This document shows positions 1 to 6,168 of a DNA stretch of 17,716 bases, piece after piece (within the stretch, counting starts at the first letter, position 1; each line of letters starts with the position of its first letter). This DNA comes from SXOA01 sp046593355 (lineage in GTDB: Bacteria; Planctomycetota; Planctomycetia; Pirellulales; Pirellulaceae), in contig JBKJNY010000086.1 in the NCBI GenBank assembly GCA_046593355.1, positions 1 through 17,716 of the forward strand. Direction: 5' to 3'. The notes below the pieces were generated by a model that was given only the letters and a program-made list of their open reading frames with translations, was not told the DNA's origin and ran no database searches. Both the position numbers and the translations under genes were made by a program.

Positions 1-8
1 TGACCTGG

Positions 9-75
9 CATCGCTGGGACTCCGTTCCCAAAGAGAAGTTTGCAAGACCTCTCCCATTGGAACGTCCCAGCGATG
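9..75. repeat. Interrupted inverted repeat at the left edge
   Basis: Bases 9-20 (CATCGCTGGGAC) are the exact reverse complement of 64-75. After a 3-base bulge (21-23), bases 24-28 (GTTCC) pair with 59-63. The result is a 17-bp stem with a bulge and a 30-base loop. It lies beyond the 3' end of the minus-strand gene that stops at 102. There is no T-run, so it is not a classical intrinsic terminator. Its sequence is unrelated to the other palindromes in the window. Confidence 0.7.
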
Positions 76-94
76 TTTTCTCCGATACCAGTTT

Positions 95-119
95 TCGAGG
101 CTCATTTTTGGAGCCTCGA
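95..119 (-). terminator. Hairpin over the stop codon of the GYF/PH gene
   Basis: TCGAGGCTC (95-103) and GAGCCTCGA (111-119) form a perfect 9-bp stem with a 7-base loop. The TGA stop of the minus-strand gene (102-104) lies in the stem. On the minus strand the stem is followed by AAAAC and not a T-run, so intrinsic termination is doubtful; it may instead block 3' exonucleases. Confidence 0.4.
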
Positions 120-827
120 TTGCATTTGAGATTTGAGACCGCCCTCTTTGGGGAGATAATCCATACTCAGAATTTGACCGCTCACATGACGAGCTGTGAA
201 AACGGAACCGAGCAGGTTCTGCTGAACATGGGCATTGCTGAGGTCAAACCACTGGTAGTCCTGGAACTCAAAGCGGCCCAGCAGCTTCGACCGAAAGAAG
301 ATCAGCCGACGGTTGGTAGCAATCATCGCATCAGGAGAAAGATTCATCAGCGGCTTCTGCTGAATGGCCACATACTGAATCACCTCCTGCGAGGTCAGGA
401 TCGACTGAACTTTCTGGCACATGCCATCTACCAGCGAGGCATTGGGATGGTGCGAGAGCCTGCTCGGGGCTGCTGCATTCTCACGCTGGCCAGCCTGTTG
501 TTGCTGCCTCGCGGCCTGAGCGTTCGCGGATCGTACCTGCGCCGCTTCAGCGGCCTCCTGGCGAGAGGCGGCATTCTTTCGAGCTGTTGCCTCTCTTTCC
601 GCCTGCCGAGCCGCTTCCCCATCGCTCATGGCCTTGGCCAGGCCGGCAATCTGAGTCACTAGATGCCAGCCGCCATTTGTTCGGCCGGGACTCATCACAA
701 GTGAGTCTCGCTTCAGTTTTCCCTGCATGGCCAGGGCGAGCATTTCGGACTCAGGAATCGGTCCTACTTCCGAGACCCCTCCGAGTAAACCAGCCGTGCG
801 GTGATACCATTCGTGGGGCTTAGACAT
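102..827 (-). CDS. GYF domain, coiled coil and bacterial PH domain protein
   Basis: Encodes 241 residues and is probably cytoplasmic or membrane-peripheral, since no signal peptide is visible. Residues about 1-65 resemble the GYF_2 (DUF4339) fold: an EWYHR start, then EVGPIPESEMLALAMQGKL and a GGW near position 53. Residues about 68-120 are an Ala/Gln/Arg/Glu-rich coiled coil. Residues about 135-240 resemble a bacterial PH (bPH) domain, with ATNRRLIFFRSK as the typical strand. GYF_2 domains usually bind proline-rich peptides, so a scaffold or sensor role is an inference; no partner is visible. The ATG at 827 is preferred over an upstream ATG at 851 because AAGGA lies 7 bases before it. The zinc-ribbon gene lies 33 bases upstream on the same strand, so they may be co-transcribed. 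Confidence 0.85.
   Translation of the reverse strand: MSKPHEWYHRTAGLLGGVSEVGPIPESEMLALAMQGKLKRDSLVMSPGRTNGGWHLVTQIAGLAKAMSDGEAARQAEREATARKNAASRQEAAEAAQVRSANAQAARQQQQAGQRENAAAPSRLSHHPNASLVDGMCQKVQSILTSQEVIQYVAIQQKPLMNLSPDAMIATNRRLIFFRSKLLGRFEFQDYQWFDLSNAHVQQNLLGSVFTARHVSGQILSMDYLPKEGGLKSQMQSRLQK
125..138. repeat. TTTGAGATTTGAGA repeat, copy 1
   Basis: This 14-base word recurs exactly at 9206-9219 and, inverted, at 9116-9129. Here it lies just inside the 3' end of the minus-strand GYF/PH gene, so in this copy it also codes for the protein C-terminus. Its recurrence 9 kb away suggests a dispersed short repeat. Confidence 0.5.
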
Positions 828-860
828 GCCGAAATCCTTGCTGCTTCGCACCCGACGCCG

Positions 861-1247
861 TTATTCTGGCAGGACAATCGATAAATGGAACGCGATTTTG
901 TTTTCTTTATCGGCCTGAGCTTTTTTGAGCCCAACGAGACCGTTGGCGAAATACTTCAGGTGGGCCGCAATGTTAGGGCGGTCCTTGAGGTCGCGACAGC
1001 AACCGGGGCAGAGCAGCTTTCCGTCTTCGGCCAGTCTCTCCGGGGTCACTTCGCTAATGGCTCCGCATTGTTCGCAGGTAATACGGACGACGGTCAATTC
1101 GGCAAGCGTGATTCTCAAAATGCGTTCCGGCACAAGACGCTCCTTGACCATGAGTAACCCGTCCATGTTAGCGAGAAAGTCGGCGAAAAGCAGCCCTCCA
1201 AATATGCCACTATCGGAACAGCGAGGGCAAGGGGAAGTTGCTGGCAT
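861..1247 (-). CDS. Small zinc-ribbon protein of unknown function
   Basis: Encodes 128 residues. The recognisable core is CEQCG (about residues 58-62) followed by CPGCC about 20 residues later, a two-CxxC zinc ribbon. It sits inside a region beginning MVKERLVPERILRITLAEL. The N-terminus has another CPRC (about residues 6-9). I do not recognise a named family; metal binding is the only supported property. The start is uncertain. GTG at 1250 and ATG at 1247 are adjacent with a distant AGGTGG, and an internal ATG at 1151 would give a 96-residue protein starting directly at the conserved-looking core. It precedes the GYF/PH gene by 33 bases and the two probably share a transcript. The overlapping plus-strand ORF lacks any such motif. 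Confidence 0.65.
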   Translation of the reverse strand: MPATSPCPRCSDSGIFGGLLFADFLANMDGLLMVKERLVPERILRITLAELTVVRITCEQCGAISEVTPERLAEDGKLLCPGCCRDLKDRPNIAAHLKYFANGLVGLKKAQADKENKIAFHLSIVLPE

Positions 1248-1553
1248 CACCTACGCAATCACCGCCACCTGCTGCGGCTCCTACCGCGTCACCTGCCGCG
1301 ATATCTGGGCACGAAAATGCCAGTGATGAGTGTGGCCATTCCCAGCGAAAATGCCAAATCGTGAGGGGAGCTTTTGGGCGGTGTCCAGCAAGTGTAGTTG
1401 TTTCCAGCCCCCTCTCGCTACAATGCTCCATGAACGCCCAAGAACTAGCCAGGAAACTCCAACGATACCGCGACCAATCCCAGGACTGAGTATCGCCCAG
1501 AGCCCCGTCCGCTTAGACTACCGGAAACCTGCACGCCTGCGAAAGGTAAACGG
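1248..1553. other. Divergent intergenic region with a possible 19-codon ORF
   Basis: This stretch separates the minus-strand zinc-ribbon gene from the plus-strand DUF1501 gene and must hold promoters for both directions. The only item I can point to is a 19-codon ORF at 1430-1489 (MNAQELARKLQRYRDQSQD). It starts 5 bases after a TACAAT box and has no ribosome binding site. It could be a leaderless peptide, a remnant gene start or chance. No strong palindrome was seen here. Confidence 0.3.
1398..1424 (+). promoter_or_regulatory. Candidate promoter TTGTTT-N15-TACAAT
   Basis: TTGTTT (1398-1403) and TACAAT (1419-1424) resemble sigma-70 -35 and -10 boxes, though the 15-base spacer is short. It would start transcription near 1431, about 120 bases before the DUF1501 gene. 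It was found by eye; the hexamer match is modest. Confidence 0.25.
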
Positions 1554-2918
1554 ATGCGAGATCGCCGCGAATTTCTGCGACTGGGACTGTGTTCACTGGC
1601 GGGGCTAAGCTTCCCGCCATTGTGCCTCCCGCAGTTGTATCGCCTGCGGGCGGAAGCCGCCGCCCCTGCTGCCGGCAAGCCCAAGGCGATGATCGTGGTC
1701 TTTCTGCATGGCGGGGCCAGCCATCTGGAGACCTGGGATCCTAAGCCGGATGCGCCGTTGGAATACCGAGGACCGTTCCAGACTATCGCCACGCAGACGC
1801 CGGGCCTGCGGTTCTGCGAATTGCTCCCCAAGCAAGCGGCCATTTCCAATCGGTTCACGATCGTCCGCTCGATGGTCCATTCCGGGTTCTGCCATGGGAT
1901 CGGCCAGCAGCAGATGTTTACCGGCCATGAAATCCGCGAATTCAAGCCGCAATCCGAGCATCCGGAGTTCCTGTCAATCACCAATCGCCTGCGGGGGAGT
2001 GCCGGCCGGCTGTTGCCGAACTATGTCGGCGCGCCCCCGATTCCTTACCTGGGTTCCGCGTATCTGGGGCCGGCCTACGAGGCGTTTGGCGTTTCCGGCG
2101 ATCCGAACCAGCCCGAATTCCGCGTCCCCAACATGGGGGCCGCCGCGGCGGATAGCCTTCCGCAAATTCGCCGGCGGATGGGGCTCCGCGAGCAGCTCGA
2201 CAACTTCGCCCGCGGCGTCGATCAGCGAGGTAACATGCAGGCGGGGGACCAGTTTGAGCAAATGGCTTGGAGCATGCTGGCTTCTCCCGTGGCAAGAAAC
2301 GCCTTTGATCTAACCCAGGAAGACGCGGCTGTGCGGGATCTCTATGGACGCAATACTTGGGGCCAGCAGTGCCTGTTGGCGCGGCGGCTGGTCGAGGCGG
2401 GAGTCGAACTCGTGACCACCACGCTCGCCGGCCCAATCTGCGGCCGGGTGCAGAACTGGGACGATCACGCCGTCAACCATCACGTGTTCGACGCGATGGC
2501 TTCGCGAGCCCCTTACTTCGATCAGGCCGTGGCGGCGCTGATCTCCGATATCTACGAGCGCGGGCTCGACCAGCAGGTCATGGTCCTGGTGACGGGCGAA
2601 TTCGGCCGCACCCCCAAAATCTCCTACGCCGCCGACAGCGGAAGCGGCGCGATGCAGCCGGGAAGGGACCATTGGCCGCGAGCGACCTCCATGATGTTCG
2701 CCGGCGGCGGCTTGGAAACCGGTCAGGTCATCGGCGGCACCGACCGCCGCGGCGAGGACGTCATCGAGCGGCGCATCACCCCTCACGACTTCTTAGCCAC
2801 CGTCTACCGCCACCTGGGAGTCAACGCCAGCAAAGTCCAGTTCCAGGATTTCTCCGGCCGCCCGATTCCAATTCTCAATCAAGGGACACCGATACCTGAA
2901 CTGCTGGCCAAGGGTTGA
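1554..2918 (+). CDS. Tat-exported DUF1501 family protein
   Basis: Encodes 454 residues, a usual length for DUF1501, a family with an alkaline-phosphatase/sulfatase-like fold that is very abundant in planctomycetes; its substrate is unknown. Evidence: an N-terminal twin-arginine segment RREFLRLGL (residues 4-12) followed by a hydrophobic stretch; FLHGGASHLETWDPKP near residues 50-65; a central HGIGQQQMFTGHE; NWDDH; and the C-terminal series VTGEFGRTPKI, GRDHWP, GGTDRRGE and RRITPHDFLATVYRHLGV. The ATG at 1554 has AAAGG 7-8 bases upstream. Export by the Tat pathway implies a periplasmic location. DUF1501 genes often sit beside DUF1549/DUF1553 cytochrome genes; none is adjacent here, so this copy appears solitary. 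Function beyond a hydrolase-like fold is not established. Confidence 0.92.
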   Translation: MRDRREFLRLGLCSLAGLSFPPLCLPQLYRLRAEAAAPAAGKPKAMIVVFLHGGASHLETWDPKPDAPLEYRGPFQTIATQTPGLRFCELLPKQAAISNRFTIVRSMVHSGFCHGIGQQQMFTGHEIREFKPQSEHPEFLSITNRLRGSAGRLLPNYVGAPPIPYLGSAYLGPAYEAFGVSGDPNQPEFRVPNMGAAAADSLPQIRRRMGLREQLDNFARGVDQRGNMQAGDQFEQMAWSMLASPVARNAFDLTQEDAAVRDLYGRNTWGQQCLLARRLVEAGVELVTTTLAGPICGRVQNWDDHAVNHHVFDAMASRAPYFDQAVAALISDIYERGLDQQVMVLVTGEFGRTPKISYAADSGSGAMQPGRDHWPRATSMMFAGGGLETGQVIGGTDRRGEDVIERRITPHDFLATVYRHLGVNASKVQFQDFSGRPIPILNQGTPIPELLAKG

Positions 2919-2953
2919 TCGACTCCGCTCTCTCTTCTTTCTTCCACTGCGGA

Positions 2954-2971
2954 CTCTGCGCCTCCGCGTGA
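2954..2971. repeat. CTCTGCGCCTCCGCGTGA short repeat-like word
   Basis: This 18-base word lies in the 256-base gap between the DUF1501 gene and the next gene. It resembles short intergenic words of the CTCTGCGCCTCTGCGTGA type that I remember as highly dispersed in several bacterial genomes. It occurs once in this window, so the assignment rests on recollection only. Confidence 0.25.
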
Positions 2972-3174
2972 TGTTCTTTCTAGGCGGGTGGACTGCGTCT
3001 TTGCATCTCTGGCTGGCAAGATGCTCCAGCATTGACGGTTATCCGGACGTCACGAGCAACCCGCGGCGGATTGGACGGCATCGATGGAGTATTGGGGATT
3101 TTGAACCGCTCGGGCAGCCGAGAAAACCAATACCGCTCAATTCCTCTGGACTCTAGCCGGTAACGGGTTTCGTC

Positions 3175-4287
3175 ATGAGTATTGGCAGCATCGGCAGTTC
3201 GTCATGGACGCCACACTTCGCGCTGAGGGTCCGGTCCTTTGCCAACGACAACTCATCGGACCCGCCGGTGGCGCAGCCCTCTGCCACCGCTTGCGCTGCC
3301 GGTGGAACGTGTCTCGCGCCAGGAACACAGTTGCCGGCGGCGCAATCGCCCGGCGGCCTGGCGGGCTTCCGTGGGCTAACGGGTTTCAGCGGACAAACAG
3401 TTCAGGAATCGCATCTGGCACTGCAAATCCGCTCACGCTCGGAGGTGCGCACAGACCGTGACGGCACGGTCGCCGAGCGCACCAGCACCCAACTGAAGTT
3501 TCACTACGACCTGACGACGGCCGACGGACAGCACATTGAACTGAATGTGAAGGCCAATGTGCGGCAGACATCGATTCAGGACGCGGCCGGCAATTCCATC
3601 AGTAAGACACAAGTGAGATTGCAGTTCTCGCTGCTGCAGGAAGGGGTAGCGGAGGATTTGTCTCCGCTGCTCTCGGACCAGGTTCCCGGCGATACGCAAA
3701 GCGGCGTTTCGGACGGGCTCTCGGCCTTCTTGAATTCAATCGAAGACGCGCTGCAACATTTTGCCGATGGGGAGAATTCCACTGCCGATGAACTGCTGAC
3801 GAAGACCGTGGATACGTTCAACGCTTTGGTGGATGCGCTGAACACTCTGCTGTTCCCCGCCGCGGGAAGTGACGCTCCCCCGGCTCTGCCAACGAGCGAC
3901 GAGAGCCCCGTTCAGTTTCCACCGGTTGCCCTTCCTGCACCTAGCGACTTGGAGCCCCTGCCAGCGTTGCCCGCGGACGAGGACGTGGTTCCGGCGAACG
4001 TGACTGTCGCGGACCAGGAGGATTCCACCATCCAACCCGCTCTGGCCGAGGGGGACGTTGTCCCTCTCGCGGAACCTGATGCCGCAGCTTCGCCCACCCA
4101 ATTGGCGACTCAAGTGCTGCAAAGTGTCCGGCTTCGATTCGTCCAGTCCCTTACGCAGATTATCCGGTCGCTGACCCCCGAGGCGCAGCCTGGAAGTAGC
4201 CCGGCCACCGCGTCACAGCGCCTCTACTATCAAAGTTCGCTCAGCCTCAAAATCCATACGGCATCCCTCGTGGACGTGAACGCCTGA
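3175..4287 (+). CDS. Conserved-looking protein of unknown function
   Basis: Encodes 370 residues with no signal peptide or membrane segment. I do not recognise the family. Layout: a low-complexity N-terminus (1-75); a beta-rich segment (about 78-160) beginning ESHLALQIRSRSEV and rich in alternating hydrophobic residues; a helical segment (about 175-225, LSAFLNSIEDALQHFADG and NALVDALNTLLF); an acidic, proline-rich linker (about 226-305); a helix (QLATQVLQSVRLRFVQSLTQIIRSL); and a final strand YYQSSLSLKIHTASLVDV resembling the first beta segment. Strands of the SxLxLxI type occur in some DUF5610-like and flagellar-associated proteins, but that link is weak. The start at 3175 is the first in frame after a stop; GGTAACGGG upstream is a poor ribosome site. 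It converges with the DUF692 gene. Confidence 0.75.
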   Translation: MSIGSIGSSSWTPHFALRVRSFANDNSSDPPVAQPSATACAAGGTCLAPGTQLPAAQSPGGLAGFRGLTGFSGQTVQESHLALQIRSRSEVRTDRDGTVAERTSTQLKFHYDLTTADGQHIELNVKANVRQTSIQDAAGNSISKTQVRLQFSLLQEGVAEDLSPLLSDQVPGDTQSGVSDGLSAFLNSIEDALQHFADGENSTADELLTKTVDTFNALVDALNTLLFPAAGSDAPPALPTSDESPVQFPPVALPAPSDLEPLPALPADEDVVPANVTVADQEDSTIQPALAEGDVVPLAEPDAAASPTQLATQVLQSVRLRFVQSLTQIIRSLTPEAQPGSSPATASQRLYYQSSLSLKIHTASLVDVNA

Positions 4288-4364
4288 GCTTGGCCAGTTC
4301 GCAATACTGCGTTGAAAATCCGGCAGAAAGTGAAGGCAGCAAGATAAGAGCCATTGAAGCGGAA

Positions 4365-5297
4365 TCACTCCACCGCGGCCGACAGCAAGTGCAGCGGATG
4401 GGGGACCGCCGAACCTTGGTCGCTTTGCCAGGCTTGGCGGGGTACTTCTTCCATCCTCGGAGTCAGCTCGCGCTGGAGGTATTCACTCGCTTTCAATACC
4501 TCCGCATGAAGCTCGGGAAACGGCGGAATCTTGGCGTCCCATTCCAGCAGCGTGCTTGCGCCGCCGGTGAGCTGGTGGGCGAGGCGGTAGAGTTGCCAGA
4601 CGGATTCCACAACGCGGCCGTCGTGGGTGTCGATGCAGTGGGTGCCGAGGTTGGTGTGGCCGGCGAGGTGGAATTGAACGATCCGCTCGTGCGGCAGGGA
4701 GCGGAGGTACTCGGCGGGGTCGAATTCGTGGTTCACGCTGGAGACGTAAACGTTGTTCACATCGAGGAGCAGGCCGCAATCGGCATCGGCGGCCAGGCGG
4801 CTGAGGAATTCCCACTCGCTCATCGTGGAGGCGGCGAAAGTGATGTAGGAGCTGGGGTTCTCCAGCACCAGCGGCCGCTCCAGATAATCCTGCACCACCC
4901 GCACCCGCTCCGTGACGTGCCGCAGCGACTCTTCGTTCAAAGGCAGCGGCAAGAGATCGTGCGTGTTCCGCCCGGCAACCCCCGTCCAGCAGAGGTGGTC
5001 GGAGACCCACGCGGGCTGACATTCCTTGGCCAGGGCCTTCAGATTCGTCAGGTAGTCAAAATCGAGCGGGTCGGTGGAGCCAATCGAGAGGGAGACGCCA
5101 TGCATTACCACCGGATACCGCTCCGCAAGCTGCCGCAGCACCTGCCGCGGACGGCCGCGGGAATCCATGAAGTTCTCGGAGATGATCTCGAACCAGTCCA
5201 CCGCCGGCTGCTGCTGCAGGATATGCCCAAAGTGGACACTCCGCAGGCCAACGCCGAGACCGAGATGGGGAAGATCGAAACGGGACAGGTGTGCCAT
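4365..5297 (-). CDS. DUF692 / MNIO family multinuclear iron oxidative enzyme
   Basis: Encodes 310 residues, the normal size for the DUF692 (UPF0276, BufB/MbnB-like) TIM-barrel family. Characterised members use two or three iron ions and oxygen to modify cysteine or other residues in ribosomally made peptides. Metal-site motifs appear complete: VVMHGVSLS (His66), WVSDHLCW (His101), LVLENPSSY (Glu146), LLLDVNNVYV (Asp179, Asn182), NHEFD (His190), QFHLAGH (His210), CIDTHDGRV (Asp223, His225) and LLEWDAKIP (Glu252, Asp254). The NfeD-like gene ends 30 bases upstream on the same strand, so co-transcription is plausible. Known BufA-like precursors and DUF2063 (BufC) partners are not found beside it, so its substrate is unknown. 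There is no Shine-Dalgarno; a TACAAT box on the minus strand (5304-5309) ends 6 bases before the ATG, compatible with a leaderless message. Confidence 0.93.
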   Translation of the reverse strand: MAHLSRFDLPHLGLGVGLRSVHFGHILQQQPAVDWFEIISENFMDSRGRPRQVLRQLAERYPVVMHGVSLSIGSTDPLDFDYLTNLKALAKECQPAWVSDHLCWTGVAGRNTHDLLPLPLNEESLRHVTERVRVVQDYLERPLVLENPSSYITFAASTMSEWEFLSRLAADADCGLLLDVNNVYVSSVNHEFDPAEYLRSLPHERIVQFHLAGHTNLGTHCIDTHDGRVVESVWQLYRLAHQLTGGASTLLEWDAKIPPFPELHAEVLKASEYLQRELTPRMEEVPRQAWQSDQGSAVPHPLHLLSAAVE

Positions 5298-5320
5298 GAG
5301 GAGATTGTAACTTGAAAGGG

Positions 5321-5338
5321 TGGAAGCCTACCCCACCT
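5321..5338 (-). repeat. 18-base repeat supplying the stop of the NfeD-like gene
   Basis: Read on the minus strand this is AGGTGGGGTAGGCTTCCA, identical to 10404-10421 on the plus strand. The last codons of the NfeD-like gene (..CAG GTG GGG TAG) fall within it, so the repeat provides the C-terminal residues and the stop codon. The core AGGCT-TCC-AGCCT of the other copy is itself a small palindrome; this copy has only the left half. Confidence 0.6.
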
Positions 5339-5921
5339 GTAGGATGGGCTCTACTTCCAGGACCGAACCCCGCACGGCGATGACGCGGACTTTCGCGCCG
5401 GTGGGGAGCTTCTCATCGCTGCCGCTGATGGCTTCGTATTCCACCACGCGGTTTTGCAGGCTGAGCTGGATTTTCCCCGCGCTGGCCTTCTGGGCGGGAA
5501 TCGGGATGTAGACCGTCCCGACCTGGCCAAGAGCCCGGTGGGCTCGCAGTGTCTGATCCTGGCTCAGCTTGCCAAGCTGCTTCACCAAGTAGTGAACGGC
5601 AAACATGGCCCCCGCGCCGCTGCCGGTGGCGATGAGGAGTTGCATCGGCAGTTCGCGGCCGGCGGATTCCGACGCCAGCCCCGCCAGCCCGAAGAACGCA
5701 CTGGCGGCCACGAGGGTGCGGAAGGAGATGACGCCGAACAGCCACGACGAGCCGTGCTGGCCCGTTGCATCAGCGTGTGTACCCGAGGGGTCATGCACAT
5801 CGACCGAGACATCGTGGGCCAGCTCCCCCACATCATGCCCAAAACCGACGAGCGTGAGCACGAACTGGCAGACCAGGATCGTACCGCCGATCACCGCACA
5901 CAGGACGAAAATTGCTGTCAT
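5328..5921 (-). CDS. NfeD/YqiJ-like membrane protein with OB-fold domain
   Basis: Encodes 197 residues. There are three predicted membrane segments (about 3-26, 62-82 and 91-112), separated by a His/Asp-rich loop GHDVGELAHDVSVDVHDPSGTH cut here into its main motifs (GHDVGELAHDV, VDVHDPSG). The soluble C-terminus (about 128-197) has the spacing of an NfeD-type OB fold: ALGQVGTVYIPIP, GKIQLSLQNRVVEYEAIS, LPTGAKVRVIAVRGSVLEVEP. Related proteins act with flotillins in membrane organisation or quality control; no flotillin gene lies nearby. The ATG at 5921 is chosen over GTG at 5930 because GGAG lies 8 bases before it. It is followed after 30 bases by the DUF692 gene, probably in one transcript. 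The last residues come from a dispersed repeat. Confidence 0.82.
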   Translation of the reverse strand: MTAIFVLCAVIGGTILVCQFVLTLVGFGHDVGELAHDVSVDVHDPSGTHADATGQHGSSWLFGVISFRTLVAASAFFGLAGLASESAGRELPMQLLIATGSGAGAMFAVHYLVKQLGKLSQDQTLRAHRALGQVGTVYIPIPAQKASAGKIQLSLQNRVVEYEAISGSDEKLPTGAKVRVIAVRGSVLEVEPILQVG

Positions 5922-6032
5922 GGCCGGCACTCCGTGCAGAAGGGAGAAGAGGCTTCGGCAGTAATTCGCTACTCCCTCTAGATTCTTGCCCGAAAACGGG
6001 TGCTGTCAACGCGATGGACCACACCGGCCCTG

Positions 6033-6073
6033 TTTCAGCCGAAAAACTCGGCATCCCGCGATTCCGGCTGAAA
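6033..6073. repeat. Nested inverted repeats upstream of the cytochrome gene
   Basis: TTTCAGCCG (6033-6041) pairs perfectly with CGGCTGAAA (6065-6073). A second, mutually exclusive stem, GCCGA (6038-6042) with TCGGC (6048-6052), shares its left arm. The pair lies 8 bases before a candidate -35 box, so it could be an operator; if transcribed from further upstream it could switch between two structures. Confidence 0.4.
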
Positions 6074-6080
6074 AAGTTGC

Positions 6081-6109
6081 TTGACTTTCCACCCAAACTA
6101 TTGGAGAAT
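6081..6109 (+). promoter_or_regulatory. Candidate promoter TTGACT-N17-GAGAAT
   Basis: TTGACT (6081-6086, 5 of 6 to TTGACA) and GAGAAT (6104-6109, 4 of 6 to TATAAT) are separated by the ideal 17 bases. Transcription would start near 6116, about 50 bases before the cytochrome-WD40 gene. Confidence 0.45.
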
Positions 6110-6168
6110 CGCCCCATTCGCGGCAACGTCCTTCATGCTGCGCCCTCCTTTTCTGTAACGAGGCAATG

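Noticed and set aside
3010..3025. Sigma-54-like site TGGC-N8-TGC before the 370-residue protein gene
   Set aside because: Only seven defined bases match, which is expected about twice by chance in a window of this size, and no activator gene is nearby.
4290..5315. Plus-strand frame of 341 codons opposite the DUF692 gene
   Set aside because: The minus-strand product matches all DUF692 metal-site motifs; the plus frame is its complement and has no recognisable motif.
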